From Umezawaea endophytica (GTDB lineage Bacteria; Actinomycetota; Actinomycetes; Mycobacteriales; Pseudonocardiaceae), in the NCBI RefSeq assembly GCF_025061645.1, contig NZ_JANYMP010000046.1:1-56875 (forward strand): a stretch of 56,875 bases of DNA, read 5' to 3'. This document shows positions 40,580 through 49,668 of this stretch, piece after piece. The notes beneath the pieces were generated by a model. That model worked only from the letters and a program-made list of their open reading frames with translations. It was not told the DNA's origin and did no database searches. The stretch's first letter is position 1. The number at the start of each line of letters is the position of its first letter. Position numbers and translations under genes: made by a program.

Positions 40580-42631
40580 TCACCGTTCGCCCTGGACAAC
40601 GCCCAGTACGTCGGCTCCGAACTTGTCGAGCTTCGACGCCCCGATCCCGGAGATCGACACCAGCCCGGCGTTGTCCACCGGACGCACCTCGGCGATGGCC
40701 ACGAGGGTCGCGTCGGTGAACACGACGTAGGACGGCACCTTCAGCTCACGGGCGCGCGAGGCCCGCCAGGCGCGCAGCCGCCCCAGCAGTTCCTCGTCCA
40801 CATCGGACGGACACCGGCCGCACCGGCCGATCTTGATCGCCTGCGTGCCGACCAGCGCGGACTCGCACACCCGGCAGACCGGTTTCGGCTTCTTCTGGAG
40901 GGGTTCGCGCCTCGTGCCGAGCGCGGCGGGGTGGTCGTCGGGCACGAGCCCGTACATGAACCGGCTGCGCCGCCGGTACTTGCGGCCGCCCGCGGCGCGG
41001 GCCAGCGCCCACGACAGCCAGAGGTGTTCACGCGCACGGGTGACGCCGACGTAGAGGAGCCTGCGCTCCTCCTCGATCTTCGCGTCGTCGCCGTCCGCGT
41101 GCATGATCGGCATCGTCCCCTCGACGAGGCCGACGAGGAAGACCGCGTCCCACTCCAGGCCCTTGGCCGCGTGCAGCGACGCGAGCGTGACGCCCTCGAC
41201 CGTCGGCGGGTGCTGCGCCTCGGCCCGGACGTCCAGTTCGACGGCGAACTTCGCGAGGTCCGCGCCCTCGACGGTCGTCGCCAACTCCTCGGCGAGTTCG
41301 ACGAGCGCGAGCAGCGACTCCCACTTCTCCCGCGCGGTGCCGCCCGCAGGGGGCTCGTCGGTCAGGCCGAGGCGGGCGAGCACCTGCCGCACCTGGCCGG
41401 GCAGGTCGCCCTCGGGCGGGGTGTGGCTCGCGGTGCGCAGCGCCACCATCGCCTGCCGCACCTCGGTGCGCGCGAAGAACCGCTCGCCGCCGCGCACCTG
41501 GTACGGGATGTCCACCTCGGTCAGCGCCTGCTCGAACACCTCGGACTGCGCGTTCACCCGGTAGAGGATCGCGATCTCGCTCGCGGACACGCCCTCGGCG
41601 AGCAGCTTGCGCACGCGCTGGGCGACCATCGCGGCCTCTTCGGGCTCGTCGCCGAACTCGGTGAACGTCGGCCGCGGCCCGGACGGGCGCTGCCCGATCA
41701 ACTGGAGCCGCGAGCCAGCCGGACGGCCGCGCGCCCACTTGATGACCTCGTTCGCCAGTCCCACGACCTCCGGCGTCGACCGGTAGTCGCGCTCCAGTCG
41801 CACCACGTGCGCCTCGGGGAACCGGCGGCCGAAGTCGAGCAGCGGGCGCGGCGAGGCGCCCGCGAACGAGTAGATGGTCTGGTTGGCGTCGCCGACGACG
41901 GTCAGGTCGTCGCGCTGCCCGAGCCACGCGTCCAGCACGCGCTGCTGCAACGGGGTGACGTCCTGGTACTCGTCCACCACGAAGCACCGGTAGCGGTCGC
42001 GGAACTCGTCGGCGACCTCGCTGTGCTCCTCCAGCGCGGCGGCGGTGTGCAGCAGCAGGTCGTCGAAGTCGAGCACCTGCGCGTTGTTCTTGAGCTGCTC
42101 GTACGCCTGGTAAACGAGGGTGAGCTGCTCGGCGGGCACCGGCGTGTCCCGGTGCGTGCTCGCCGCGGCGGCCGGGTAGCCCTCCGGCGTGATCAGCGAC
42201 GCCTTCGACCACTCGATCTCGCTGGCCATGTCCCGCAGCGTCTCGGGCGACGTCGGCGCGCCGACCCGGTTCGCGGCCTGGGCGATGTAGCGGAGCTTGC
42301 CCTCGACGAGCTGCCACTGGTCGCCGCCGACGACCCGCGGCCAGAAGTAGCGGAGCTGCCGCAGCGCCGCGGCGTGGAACGTGCGGGCCTGCGCCGCCGT
42401 CACGCCCAGCGCCCGCAGGCGCGTCCGCATCTCACCCGCGGCGCGGGCGGTGAACGTGACCGCGAGGACCTGACCAGGGGCGACGTGCCCGCGCTGGACC
42501 AGGTAGGCGATGCGGTGGGTGATCGTTCGCGTCTTGCCGGTGCCCGCACCCGCGAGCACGCAGACCGGCCCGCGTGGCGCCTCGACCGCTGCGCGCTGCT
42601 CCGGGTCGAGTCCCTCCAACAGCGGGTCCAT
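40580..42631 (-). CDS. uvrD2: UvrD2-type SF1A DNA helicase with HRDC domain
   Basis: 683 residues. Walker [13 protein letters not shown] (about residues 27-34), motif [11 protein letters not shown], motif [16 protein letters not shown], motif [10 protein letters not shown], motif [14 protein letters not shown], motif [13 protein letters not shown] zinc tetracysteine (CRVC and CGRC) and a C-terminal HRDC domain ([17 protein letters not shown]) follow, as in mycobacterial UvrD2. Acts in DNA repair/replication 3'-5' unwinding. Immediately upstream of the whiB7 promoter; glutaredoxin and nudC, its mycobacterial neighbours, are absent here. Confidence 0.95.
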   Translation of the reverse strand: MDPLLEGLDPEQRAAVEAPRGPVCVLAGAGTGKTRTITHRIAYLVQRGHVAPGQVLAVTFTARAAGEMRTRLRALGVTAAQARTFHAAALRQLRYFWPRVVGGDQWQLVEGKLRYIAQAANRVGAPTSPETLRDMASEIEWSKASLITPEGYPAAAASTHRDTPVPAEQLTLVYQAYEQLKNNAQVLDFDDLLLHTAAALEEHSEVADEFRDRYRCFVVDEYQDVTPLQQRVLDAWLGQRDDLTVVGDANQTIYSFAGASPRPLLDFGRRFPEAHVVRLERDYRSTPEVVGLANEVIKWARGRPAGSRLQLIGQRPSGPRPTFTEFGDEPEEAAMVAQRVRKLLAEGVSASEIAILYRVNAQSEVFEQALTEVDIPYQVRGGERFFARTEVRQAMVALRTASHTPPEGDLPGQVRQVLARLGLTDEPPAGGTAREKWESLLALVELAEELATTVEGADLAKFAVELDVRAEAQHPPTVEGVTLASLHAAKGLEWDAVFLVGLVEGTMPIMHADGDDAKIEEERRLLYVGVTRAREHLWLSWALARAAGGRKYRRRSRFMYGLVPDDHPAALGTRREPLQKKPKPVCRVCESALVGTQAIKIGRCGRCPSDVDEELLGRLRAWRASRARELKVPSYVVFTDATLVAIAEVRPVDNAGLVSISGIGASKLDKFGADVLGVVQGER

Positions 42632-42712
42632 GCGGAGCAGTCTCGCAGACGGTCCGACAACGATTGTGGGAGGCGGTGAACGCGAAGTCGCCGCGGCCGT
42701 ATCCTGGTGGGC

Positions 42713-43459
42713 ATGGCTGGTAAGCAGGACAAGGCTGCCAAAGTGGACAAGACGGCTGCCAAGGAGGCGAAGAAGGCGCGACGCGCGGCTTCACGCGCCA
42801 AGCGCGGACAGATCTTCGAGGCGTTCAAGATGCAACGCCGCGAGGACAAGGCGCTTGTGCCGCTGATGCTGGGCGCGCTGCTGGGGGCCACGGCGTTGGC
42901 GTTCGGCATCGGCTACTTCTTCGACATGCAGTGGGTGTTCCTGCCGATGGGCATCGCGATCGGCGCGCTGCTCGCGGTGGTCATCTTCGGCCGTCGGGTC
43001 CAGGCGAACGTCTTCAAGAAGGCGGACGGCCAGCCCGGTGCCGCGGCGTGGGCGCTGGAGAACCTGCGCGGCAAGTGGCGGGTCACGCCCGCCGTCGCGG
43101 GGACGACGCAGCTCGACGCGGTCCACCGCGTGATCGGGCGGCCCGGTGTCGTGCTGGTCGCCGAAGGCGCGCCGCACCGGGTGAAGTCGCTGCTCGCGCA
43201 GGAGAAGAAGCGCATCGCCCGCGTGGTCGGCGAGACCCCGATCTACGACGTGACCGTCGGCGCCGAAGAGGGCCAGGTCCCGCTGCGCAAGTTGCAGGGC
43301 TACCTGATGAAGCTGCCGCGCAACATCTCGGCCGCGCAGGCCGAGACGATCGAGGGCAGGCTCTCCGCACTCGCCAGCCGCGGCGCGGCGCTGCCCAAGG
43401 GCCCGATGCCCGCGGGCGCGAAGATGCGCAGCGTCCAGCGCACCATGCGCAGGCGCTGA
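42713..43459 (+). CDS. DUF4191 domain membrane protein
   Basis: 248 residues. Lys-rich cytoplasmic N-terminus ([20 protein letters not shown]), two transmembrane helices ([39 protein letters not shown]), and a C-terminal cytoplasmic domain ([20 protein letters not shown]). Actinobacterial family of unknown function that in mycobacteria is encoded next to glnA1 (Rv2219). ATG 42713 is chosen over GTG 42707. Divergent from uvrD2 by 81 bp. Confidence 0.9.
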   Translation: MAGKQDKAAKVDKTAAKEAKKARRAASRAKRGQIFEAFKMQRREDKALVPLMLGALLGATALAFGIGYFFDMQWVFLPMGIAIGALLAVVIFGRRVQANVFKKADGQPGAAAWALENLRGKWRVTPAVAGTTQLDAVHRVIGRPGVVLVAEGAPHRVKSLLAQEKKRIARVVGETPIYDVTVGAEEGQVPLRKLQGYLMKLPRNISAAQAETIEGRLSALASRGAALPKGPMPAGAKMRSVQRTMRRR

Positions 43460-43475
43460 CTCCCCCACTCGCACG

Positions 43476-43509
43476 GAGAAGGGCCCCCGGAGTTCCGGGG
43501 GCCCTTCTC
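43476..43509. terminator. Bidirectional terminator between DUF4191 and RDD genes
   Basis: Perfect 16-bp stem (GAGAAGGGCCCCCGGA) closing a very short loop, followed by GTTTC. It lies between convergent genes. Confidence 0.85.
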
Positions 43510-43539
43510 GTTTCAGCGCGATGGAGCGTGGCGCGGCTC

Positions 43540-44013
43540 TCAGCGCACGCGGATGACCACGGTGTTGCTCGCCTTGTCGTGCAGGCAGCGGCCGTCGGCG
43601 TCCCAGATCACCGCGGGGATGACCAGGAAGATCAGCCCGGTGCGCAGCGCGGCCCGCGGGATGCCGACCGCCGGGGCGCCGTCGAGTCGGGCGACGCGCA
43701 GGCCGAAGATCGCGTGCCCCGGAGTGAAGCCGAAGAACGAGACAGCGACGATGGTGATCGCGAACCAGGCCAGCAGGCTCCAGTTGCGCGGCAGGTCGGG
43801 GTAGGTGAACAGGCCCGCGACGCCCGCCGCGAGCAGGAAGTCCGTGAGGATCGCGAACGCCCGGCGCCCGCTCGACGCGATCGAGCCGGGGCCGCTCTCC
43901 GGCAGCCCGAGGCGTTCACCCTTGAAGCGCTGGCCGGTCCCGTCGCCGGAGTCCGCTCCCGGTTCCAGGACGCTGCGCGGGCCCGAAAGCCACGAACCGG
44001 TCCATTTGCTCAC
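43540..44013 (-). CDS. RDD family membrane protein
   Basis: 157 residues. RDD domain with three hydrophobic segments (FAILTDFLLAAGVAGLF, LLAWFAITIVAVSFFGF, GLIFLVIPAVIWDA) and typical TPGHAIFGLRVARLDG and GRCLHDKASNTVVI motifs. Possible transporter or ion-homeostasis role; the family is poorly characterised. It is equivalent in place to Rv2219A next to glnA1. Divergent from glnA. Confidence 0.92.
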   Translation of the reverse strand: MSKWTGSWLSGPRSVLEPGADSGDGTGQRFKGERLGLPESGPGSIASSGRRAFAILTDFLLAAGVAGLFTYPDLPRNWSLLAWFAITIVAVSFFGFTPGHAIFGLRVARLDGAPAVGIPRAALRTGLIFLVIPAVIWDADGRCLHDKASNTVVIRVR

Positions 44014-44081
44014 ACCTACAGAGTAATGCCGTGCTCACACGGTGAGTACCGGCAGGTCGGCTTGCCCCTCGCGCCCACCCC

Positions 44082-44120
44082 GTTAACACTGGCGAAACAT
44101 CGGAGTGACGGCCGGGCAAC
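44082..44120 (+). promoter_or_regulatory. GlnR box upstream of glnA
   Basis: GTTAAC-N6-GAAAC-N6-GTGAC-N6-GCAAC (44082, 44094, 44105, 44116) matches the actinobacterial GlnR a-b-a-b consensus (gTnAc-n6-GaAAc twice), with the second b-site degenerate. It is 125 bp upstream of the glnA start. Confidence 0.75.
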
Positions 44121-44244
44121 ACCAGCGACATAGCGTCACCCTCGATGGCCGACCGCGATCCTGTGGCGGCGTACACCCGCGCCCGCTCACTGTCGACAGG
44201 GCCAGCGGACAGCACTGCACTCAAGACGTGAGGAGTCGACGAGC

Positions 44245-45669
<1,425 letters not shown>

Positions 45670-45686
45670 CGCGCGACTGAACGACG

Positions 45687-45721
45687 CCGAGGGCCCCGTG
45701 CGATTCGCACGGGGCCCTCGG
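45687..45721. terminator. Terminator after glnA
   Basis: 16-bp perfect stem (CCGAGGGCCCCGTGCG) with ATT loop, followed by TCTGTCC. It serves glnA and the convergent ESX-type gene. Confidence 0.85.
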
Positions 45722-45735
45722 TCTGTCCTACGGGG

Positions 45736-46767
45736 TCAGGACGTGGGCACCTTGTCCTCCGGGACGAAGCGGATGATGGTGCCGTCTTGCAGCCGCATCG
45801 TGTTCTGGCCGCTCTGGGGCAGGCGGCGGACGCCGTTCTCCCAGACCTCGGTCTGGGACGGCACGGTGTACACGCCGCCCGGTTTGGGGCGCAGGACCTT
45901 GCCGCCGGGGATGTTGAGGACCGTGCCGCCGCTCCTCCTGCCGCCGCCGGTGGTCTGGGCCTGGGCGAAGACGAGGCCGCGGGTGGTGGCGGGTTCCTGG
46001 GGGGCGCTCGCGGTGAGCGACTCCGGGCGGACGAGTGCGGCGGCGCGTGTAGTCGTGGACGACACGGCGGTCGTGCCGTCGGTGGTGGAGGACGTGGTGG
46101 TGGGGGCGCCCTGGATGGCGTTGGCCAGTTCGGTGAGCAGCGGGGTGACGTTGGTGATCGACTGGCGGACCTGCTGCTCGACCGCGGAGATCGGGACGCC
46201 GTAGGAGTTGATCATGCGGGTGGACTCGGCGAGCACGTTCGAGGTGATGCCGCCCTCGATCGCGATGGCCCGCGAAACGTAGGAGATCAGCCGCTGGACC
46301 AGGTCGGTGAGCAGGTCCGCCGCCTGCTGCCTGCCGCCCGCGACCGCGTTCCCGGCGGCGGTCGTCGCCGAACTGCCCGCCTTGGCCAGCGCGACGACCT
46401 GTTCCAACGCGGAGGCGATCCCGGCGCTGTGGGTCCGGTACCGGTCGCCCGCGGCACCGCTCCACTGGGCCGTGTCGGTCGTGGCCGAGCGGGTCAGCCG
46501 TTCCCGGACCTGGTCGGCCCTGGTCGACACCTGCTGCCAGGTGTCGGCGAACGAGCTGACCACCGAAGCCTTCCCCGCCATCCGGTCGCACACGTCCTGG
46601 AGCGGCTGGACGTACCCGGTGAGGAACCCGAACCCGGCGGACGACAGCGCGTCGACCGGTTTCACCGTGGCGTCCAACGCCGTCATGCTCCCGGCCCCCT
46701 GGCCGCCCGCGACCCACCCGCCGCCGGTGATGGTGCTCGCCAGCGTCGCCACCCGGTCGCCGCTCAT
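45736..46767 (-). CDS. WXG100/PPE-like putative type VII secretion substrate
   Basis: 343 residues. The helical N-terminal domain includes WQQVSTRADQVRERLTR and TAQWSGAAGDRYRT (a WxG turn between helices), typical of WXG100-like substrates. A Thr/Ser-rich linker (TTTSSTTDGTTAVSSTTTR) leads to a C-terminal domain ending in GGTVLNIPGGKVLRPKPGGV and MRLQDGTIIRFVPEDKV. No signal peptide. Start ATG overlaps the preceding gene stop (ATGA), so the two are produced as a pair, as ESX heterodimers are. No ESX core genes are in the window. Confidence 0.78.
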   Translation of the reverse strand: MSGDRVATLASTITGGGWVAGGQGAGSMTALDATVKPVDALSSAGFGFLTGYVQPLQDVCDRMAGKASVVSSFADTWQQVSTRADQVRERLTRSATTDTAQWSGAAGDRYRTHSAGIASALEQVVALAKAGSSATTAAGNAVAGGRQQAADLLTDLVQRLISYVSRAIAIEGGITSNVLAESTRMINSYGVPISAVEQQVRQSITNVTPLLTELANAIQGAPTTTSSTTDGTTAVSSTTTRAAALVRPESLTASAPQEPATTRGLVFAQAQTTGGGRRSGGTVLNIPGGKVLRPKPGGVYTVPSQTEVWENGVRRLPQSGQNTMRLQDGTIIRFVPEDKVPTS

Positions 46768-47120
46768 GCCAGCGCCTCCGGTGCGACCGTGCCCGCGCGA
46801 TCGGGACCGAGGCCCTCGCCGACCGACTGGAACCGGGCCGCTTCGCCCGCCTCCTGGTCGAGGTAGGTGGTGGCGGTGTCGCTCATGGCCTTGCCCGCGG
46901 ACTCCAGCGCGTCCACGTCGGTCCGCAGCGCTTCCCGACCCGCCCTGGCGACTGCGGCCATCGCGGTGACGAACGGCTGCCCGATCTGCCCGAGGGCGTC
47001 GGAGGTCAGGTCGACCCCGTCCGCGGCGTCGGCCGCCTGCCCGAGTTCGGTTGCCAGGTCGCGGAGCGTGCGCGCGTGCCCTGCCAGCGCGTCGGTGACG
47101 ACCTCGAAGGACTGGCTCAT
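46764..47120 (-). CDS. EspC-like (DUF2580) ESX secretion-associated protein
   Basis: 118 residues. Helical hairpin protein, no signal peptide: SFEVVTDALAGHARTLRDLA, LGQAADAADGVDLTSDALGQIGQ split by a turn, and DVDALESAGKAMSDTATTYL at the C-terminus, matching the family of ESX-1 EspC-type small proteins. Translationally coupled (ATGA) to the larger WXG100-like partner. The ATG has GGGGATC upstream, an acceptable ribosome-binding site. Expected to be exported with its partner by a type VII system encoded elsewhere. Confidence 0.82.
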   Translation of the reverse strand: MSQSFEVVTDALAGHARTLRDLATELGQAADAADGVDLTSDALGQIGQPFVTAMAAVARAGREALRTDVDALESAGKAMSDTATTYLDQEAGEAARFQSVGEGLGPDRAGTVAPEALA

Positions 47121-47370
47121 CGGCGATCCCCTCTCAACGGATGCCACCCGCCGGTTCCCGCTCCCGTGCCCGACGTCCGGCCCCCACCTCGGCCTGTCGA
47201 ATCCGAGCGTGGCGCAACCGCATGTCGCGGACAAGGTCCGTTCAGACGATGTCCCCGGCACCGCGCGAGGACCGCGGTGGCAGGCGTGAACGCCGGTGCG
47301 GCCCCCGCTCCGGATCGCTCCGGGGGTGATTGGTGTACGAATTCGACGCCGCATTGTTCGCGGCGGTCGA

Positions 47371-47429
47371 GTGATCCTGGTCACATATATTCCCAGTGAC
47401 TTTGTCGGGAATTTTCCAAGTCCCGACAA
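47371..47429. promoter_or_regulatory. CRP-like site and inverted repeat upstream of ESX pair
   Basis: GTGA-TCCTGG-TCACA at 47371-47385 fits the Crp/GlxR consensus TGTGAN6TCACA except the first base. TTGTCGGGA-N10-TCCCGACAA (47402-47429) is a perfect 9-bp inverted repeat. Both lie in the AT-rich 372-bp gap (47121-47492) between the ESX pair and the next minus-strand gene. Confidence 0.45.
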
Positions 47430-47448
47430 CAATCTGCCGACAAATGCC

Positions 47449-47481
47449 AAAAGCCCCCGAACGCCTGGTTCGGGGGCTTTT
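47449..47481 (-). terminator. Terminator after the DUF4352-like gene
   Basis: Perfect 14-bp stem (AAAAGCCCCCGAAC) with a 5-nt loop. On the minus strand it ends in TTTT. It begins 11 bp after the stop at 47493. Confidence 0.88.
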
Positions 47482-47492
47482 GCGCGGGTTGT

Positions 47493-48137
47493 CTAGCGGG
47501 GAATCTCGATGCCGGGAACGGCCACCGCGCCACCGGTCGGGGCGAGGGAGCCCGCGATGCCGTTGAAGGCGATGTCGACCTTGGTGGCCGCCTTGCCGAC
47601 GGGCTGGTCGAGCTCGACGGTGCCGGTGATGCTGGAGCCCTTGGCGACGCTGACGGGCCACTTGCTGGTGGCCAGGGAGGCGCCGTACTCGCGCTTCGTG
47701 TCGTCGACGGCCTTGAACGGACCGAGGGGGAGGTCCATCTTCGCGGTGCTGGCGTTGACCGCGGTGATGTACAGCTTGACCCGTCCGCCCTGGTTCTCGA
47801 CCTTCGTGACCTCGACGGTCAGCAGTCCGCGGGACTGCTTGAACGAGCCTTCGAGCACCTTCGTCTCCGCGCTGGGCGAGGTGGGCGTCTCCGAGGACGT
47901 CGCCGTCGTGGTGTCGAGCGCGCCGTTGAGGCCGCCCTGACCGCTGGGCGATTCGCTGGAGGTGGTGGGGGCCGCCTGCGCCCTGTCGTCCCGCAGGTTG
48001 ACGCTCAACGCGCCGACACCGACGGTGCCCGCCGTGACGGCCTGGATGACGCCCAAGAGCACCAGCACTCCGAGCATCACCAAACTGATCTTGAGGACCG
48101 TGTTGGTCTTCCTGAGGTGTTGGATCTCGTCGTCCAT
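47493..48137 (-). CDS. Membrane-anchored DUF4352/Ig-like hypothetical protein
   Basis: 214 residues. Short cytoplasmic coiled N-terminus (DDEIQHLRKTNTVLK), one transmembrane helix (ISLVMLGVLVLLGVIQAVTA), a Thr/Ser/Pro-rich linker (TTTATSSETPTSPS), then a beta-sandwich-like domain (GLLTVEVTKVENQGGRVKLY, SITGTVELDQPVGKAATKV) similar to Telokin/DUF4352 surface domains. ATG 48137 has GAAGGA upstream. Probably a cell-surface protein of unknown function; possibly linked to the ESX pair by proximity only. Confidence 0.75.
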   Translation of the reverse strand: MDDEIQHLRKTNTVLKISLVMLGVLVLLGVIQAVTAGTVGVGALSVNLRDDRAQAAPTTSSESPSGQGGLNGALDTTTATSSETPTSPSAETKVLEGSFKQSRGLLTVEVTKVENQGGRVKLYITAVNASTAKMDLPLGPFKAVDDTKREYGASLATSKWPVSVAKGSSITGTVELDQPVGKAATKVDIAFNGIAGSLAPTGGAVAVPGIEIPR

Positions 48138-48387
48138 GACGTCCTTCGTCCGGGCGCGCGCCGTACTAACGTGAATGTGTTGTCTATGTTGAACCGAGTC
48201 AGTCTTGACATGAACAACGGTCGACGTCAATGCGAACCGGCATATCGTTCACACTATTCGACGCTGTGTGAGCGGACCTGAACGGAACGTTGTAGACCGT
48301 TCGGTCCTACACCCGTCCGGCGGAACATCCGGTGAACGCCGCGGGGCTGACCACGCGGCGGGCGCGGGCGGGGGTTAGGGTCGCGCG

Positions 48388-48642
48388 GTGTCTGATGACG
48401 TAGCCGAATTCCACGCCCCGCAGTTGCTCTCCACCCAGATCGTCGACTCCGCGGCCGAGGCCGTCGAGGCGGTGCTCGCGGCCGACACGCTCGACCTCGG
48501 CGTGCGCGTCTACAACCGCCTCGTGCCCGACGACGACTCCGACGACACGTTGGTCGAGGAGTGGGTCATCGAGATCTACACCAACGCCCCGGCCGTCGAC
48601 CCCGATGACGACGAGGACGACGACACCCCCGCCGAAGACTGA
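48388..48642 (+). CDS. Small acidic hypothetical protein
   Basis: 84 residues. N-terminal alpha/beta segment (HAPQLLSTQIVDSAAEAVEA, LGVRVYNRLVPDDDS) and strongly acidic C-terminal tail (DPDDDEDDDTPAED). No cysteine, signal or membrane segment. GTG 48388 start. Coding is supported by GC skew at third positions and by a terminator directly after. I do not recognise the family. Confidence 0.7.
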   Translation: MSDDVAEFHAPQLLSTQIVDSAAEAVEAVLAADTLDLGVRVYNRLVPDDDSDDTLVEEWVIEIYTNAPAVDPDDDEDDDTPAED

Positions 48643-48656
48643 TCAACCGAACGAAC

Positions 48657-48689
48657 CGGTGGGCCCGTGCGAGCAGCACGGGCCCACCG
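48657..48689. terminator. Terminator between convergent genes
   Basis: 14-bp perfect stem (CGGTGGGCCCGTGC) with a 5-nt loop GAGCA, followed by TCGTTCT. Serves the acidic protein gene and the convergent oxidoreductase gene. Confidence 0.82.
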
Positions 48690-48695
48690 TCGTTC

Positions 48696-49625
48696 TCAGA
48701 CCTCCAGCACGACCTTGCCGCGCACGTGGCCGCCTTCGAGCAGCCGGTGCGCGGCCACGGCCTGGGCGAGCGGGAACACCTGCTGCACCTCGACGCGCAG
48801 CGCTCCCGCCCCCGCCTGCTCCGCCAGCCACTCCAGGTCGGCCGCCACGGGTTTGGCGAACGTCCACCGCCCGCCGAGCCCCAGCACGTTGCGGTCCACA
48901 GTGGACGCGATGCGGGCGGTATCCCTTACCAACGCCGGAGAATCGCCGAGCGCGGGGCCGCCGACGCAGTCGAACGAGACGTCGACCTTGCCGTCACCAC
49001 CGACCAGTTCGGCCACGTTGTCGACGAGCGCGTCGCCGTACGCGACGGGCTCCGCGCCCAGCGAACGCAGGAAGTCGTGGTTGCGCGGTGACGCCGTGCC
49101 GATCACCCGCGCCGCGCCCAGCACCTTCGCGACCTGCACGGCGAGGTGGCCGACCCCGCCCGCGGCGCCGTGCACGAGCACCGTGTCACCTTCCCCGACG
49201 CCGACGGCGCGCATCAGTTGCAACGCCGTCAACCCGCACAGCGCGAGCCCGGCCGCCTCCTCGAACCCGAGCGACGCGGGCTTGTGCGCCAGACCGCGTT
49301 CGGTGGCCGCGACCAGTTCGGCGTAAGTGCCGTCCTGCACGTGGTCCTGGCGCTGGTAGCCGAACACCTCGTCACCCGGCGCGAAACCCTCGACGGCCGG
49401 GCCGACCGCGACGACCACACCGGACACGTCCCAGCCGGGAACCAGCGGGAAGTGGTGCGGGAACTGGGTTTCCAGCCGTCCGGCCCGCACCTTGGCGTCG
49501 ACCGGGTTGACCCCCGCCGCTCTCACCCCGACCAGCACCCGGTCCGGCCCCAGCAGCGGTTCCGGCAGGTCGCGCAAGGTCATGACCTCGGCGTCGCCGA
49601 ACGCGTCGTACGCCATCGCTTTCAC
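48696..49625 (-). CDS. Zinc-independent quinone oxidoreductase (MDR family)
   Basis: 309 residues. N-terminal GroES-like domain (RVLVGVRAAGVNPVDAKVRAG, then PGWDVSGVVVAVGP) and NADPH-binding Rossmann fold VLVHGAAGGVGHLAVQVAKV (GxGGxG variant). The alcohol dehydrogenase zinc ligands are absent, so it belongs to the quinone oxidoreductase-type MDRs. Start GTG 49625 has GAGGGG upstream (VKAMAYDAFG); ATG 49617 is possible. Lies 43 bp after glnE in the same direction. Confidence 0.93.
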   Translation of the reverse strand: MKAMAYDAFGDAEVMTLRDLPEPLLGPDRVLVGVRAAGVNPVDAKVRAGRLETQFPHHFPLVPGWDVSGVVVAVGPAVEGFAPGDEVFGYQRQDHVQDGTYAELVAATERGLAHKPASLGFEEAAGLALCGLTALQLMRAVGVGEGDTVLVHGAAGGVGHLAVQVAKVLGAARVIGTASPRNHDFLRSLGAEPVAYGDALVDNVAELVGGDGKVDVSFDCVGGPALGDSPALVRDTARIASTVDRNVLGLGGRWTFAKPVAADLEWLAEQAGAGALRVEVQQVFPLAQAVAAHRLLEGGHVRGKVVLEV

Positions 49626-49668
49626 AGCAGCCCCTCACTCCGGTTCCGGCAGTGATCGACTCCAGTGT

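Noticed and set aside
42653-42713. Origin of replication suggested by DnaA-like words near uvrD2
   Set aside because: No perfect TTGTCCACA here and no dnaA/dnaN/gyrB context. The only perfect boxes are at 34.5 and 37.0 kb, too few for oriC.
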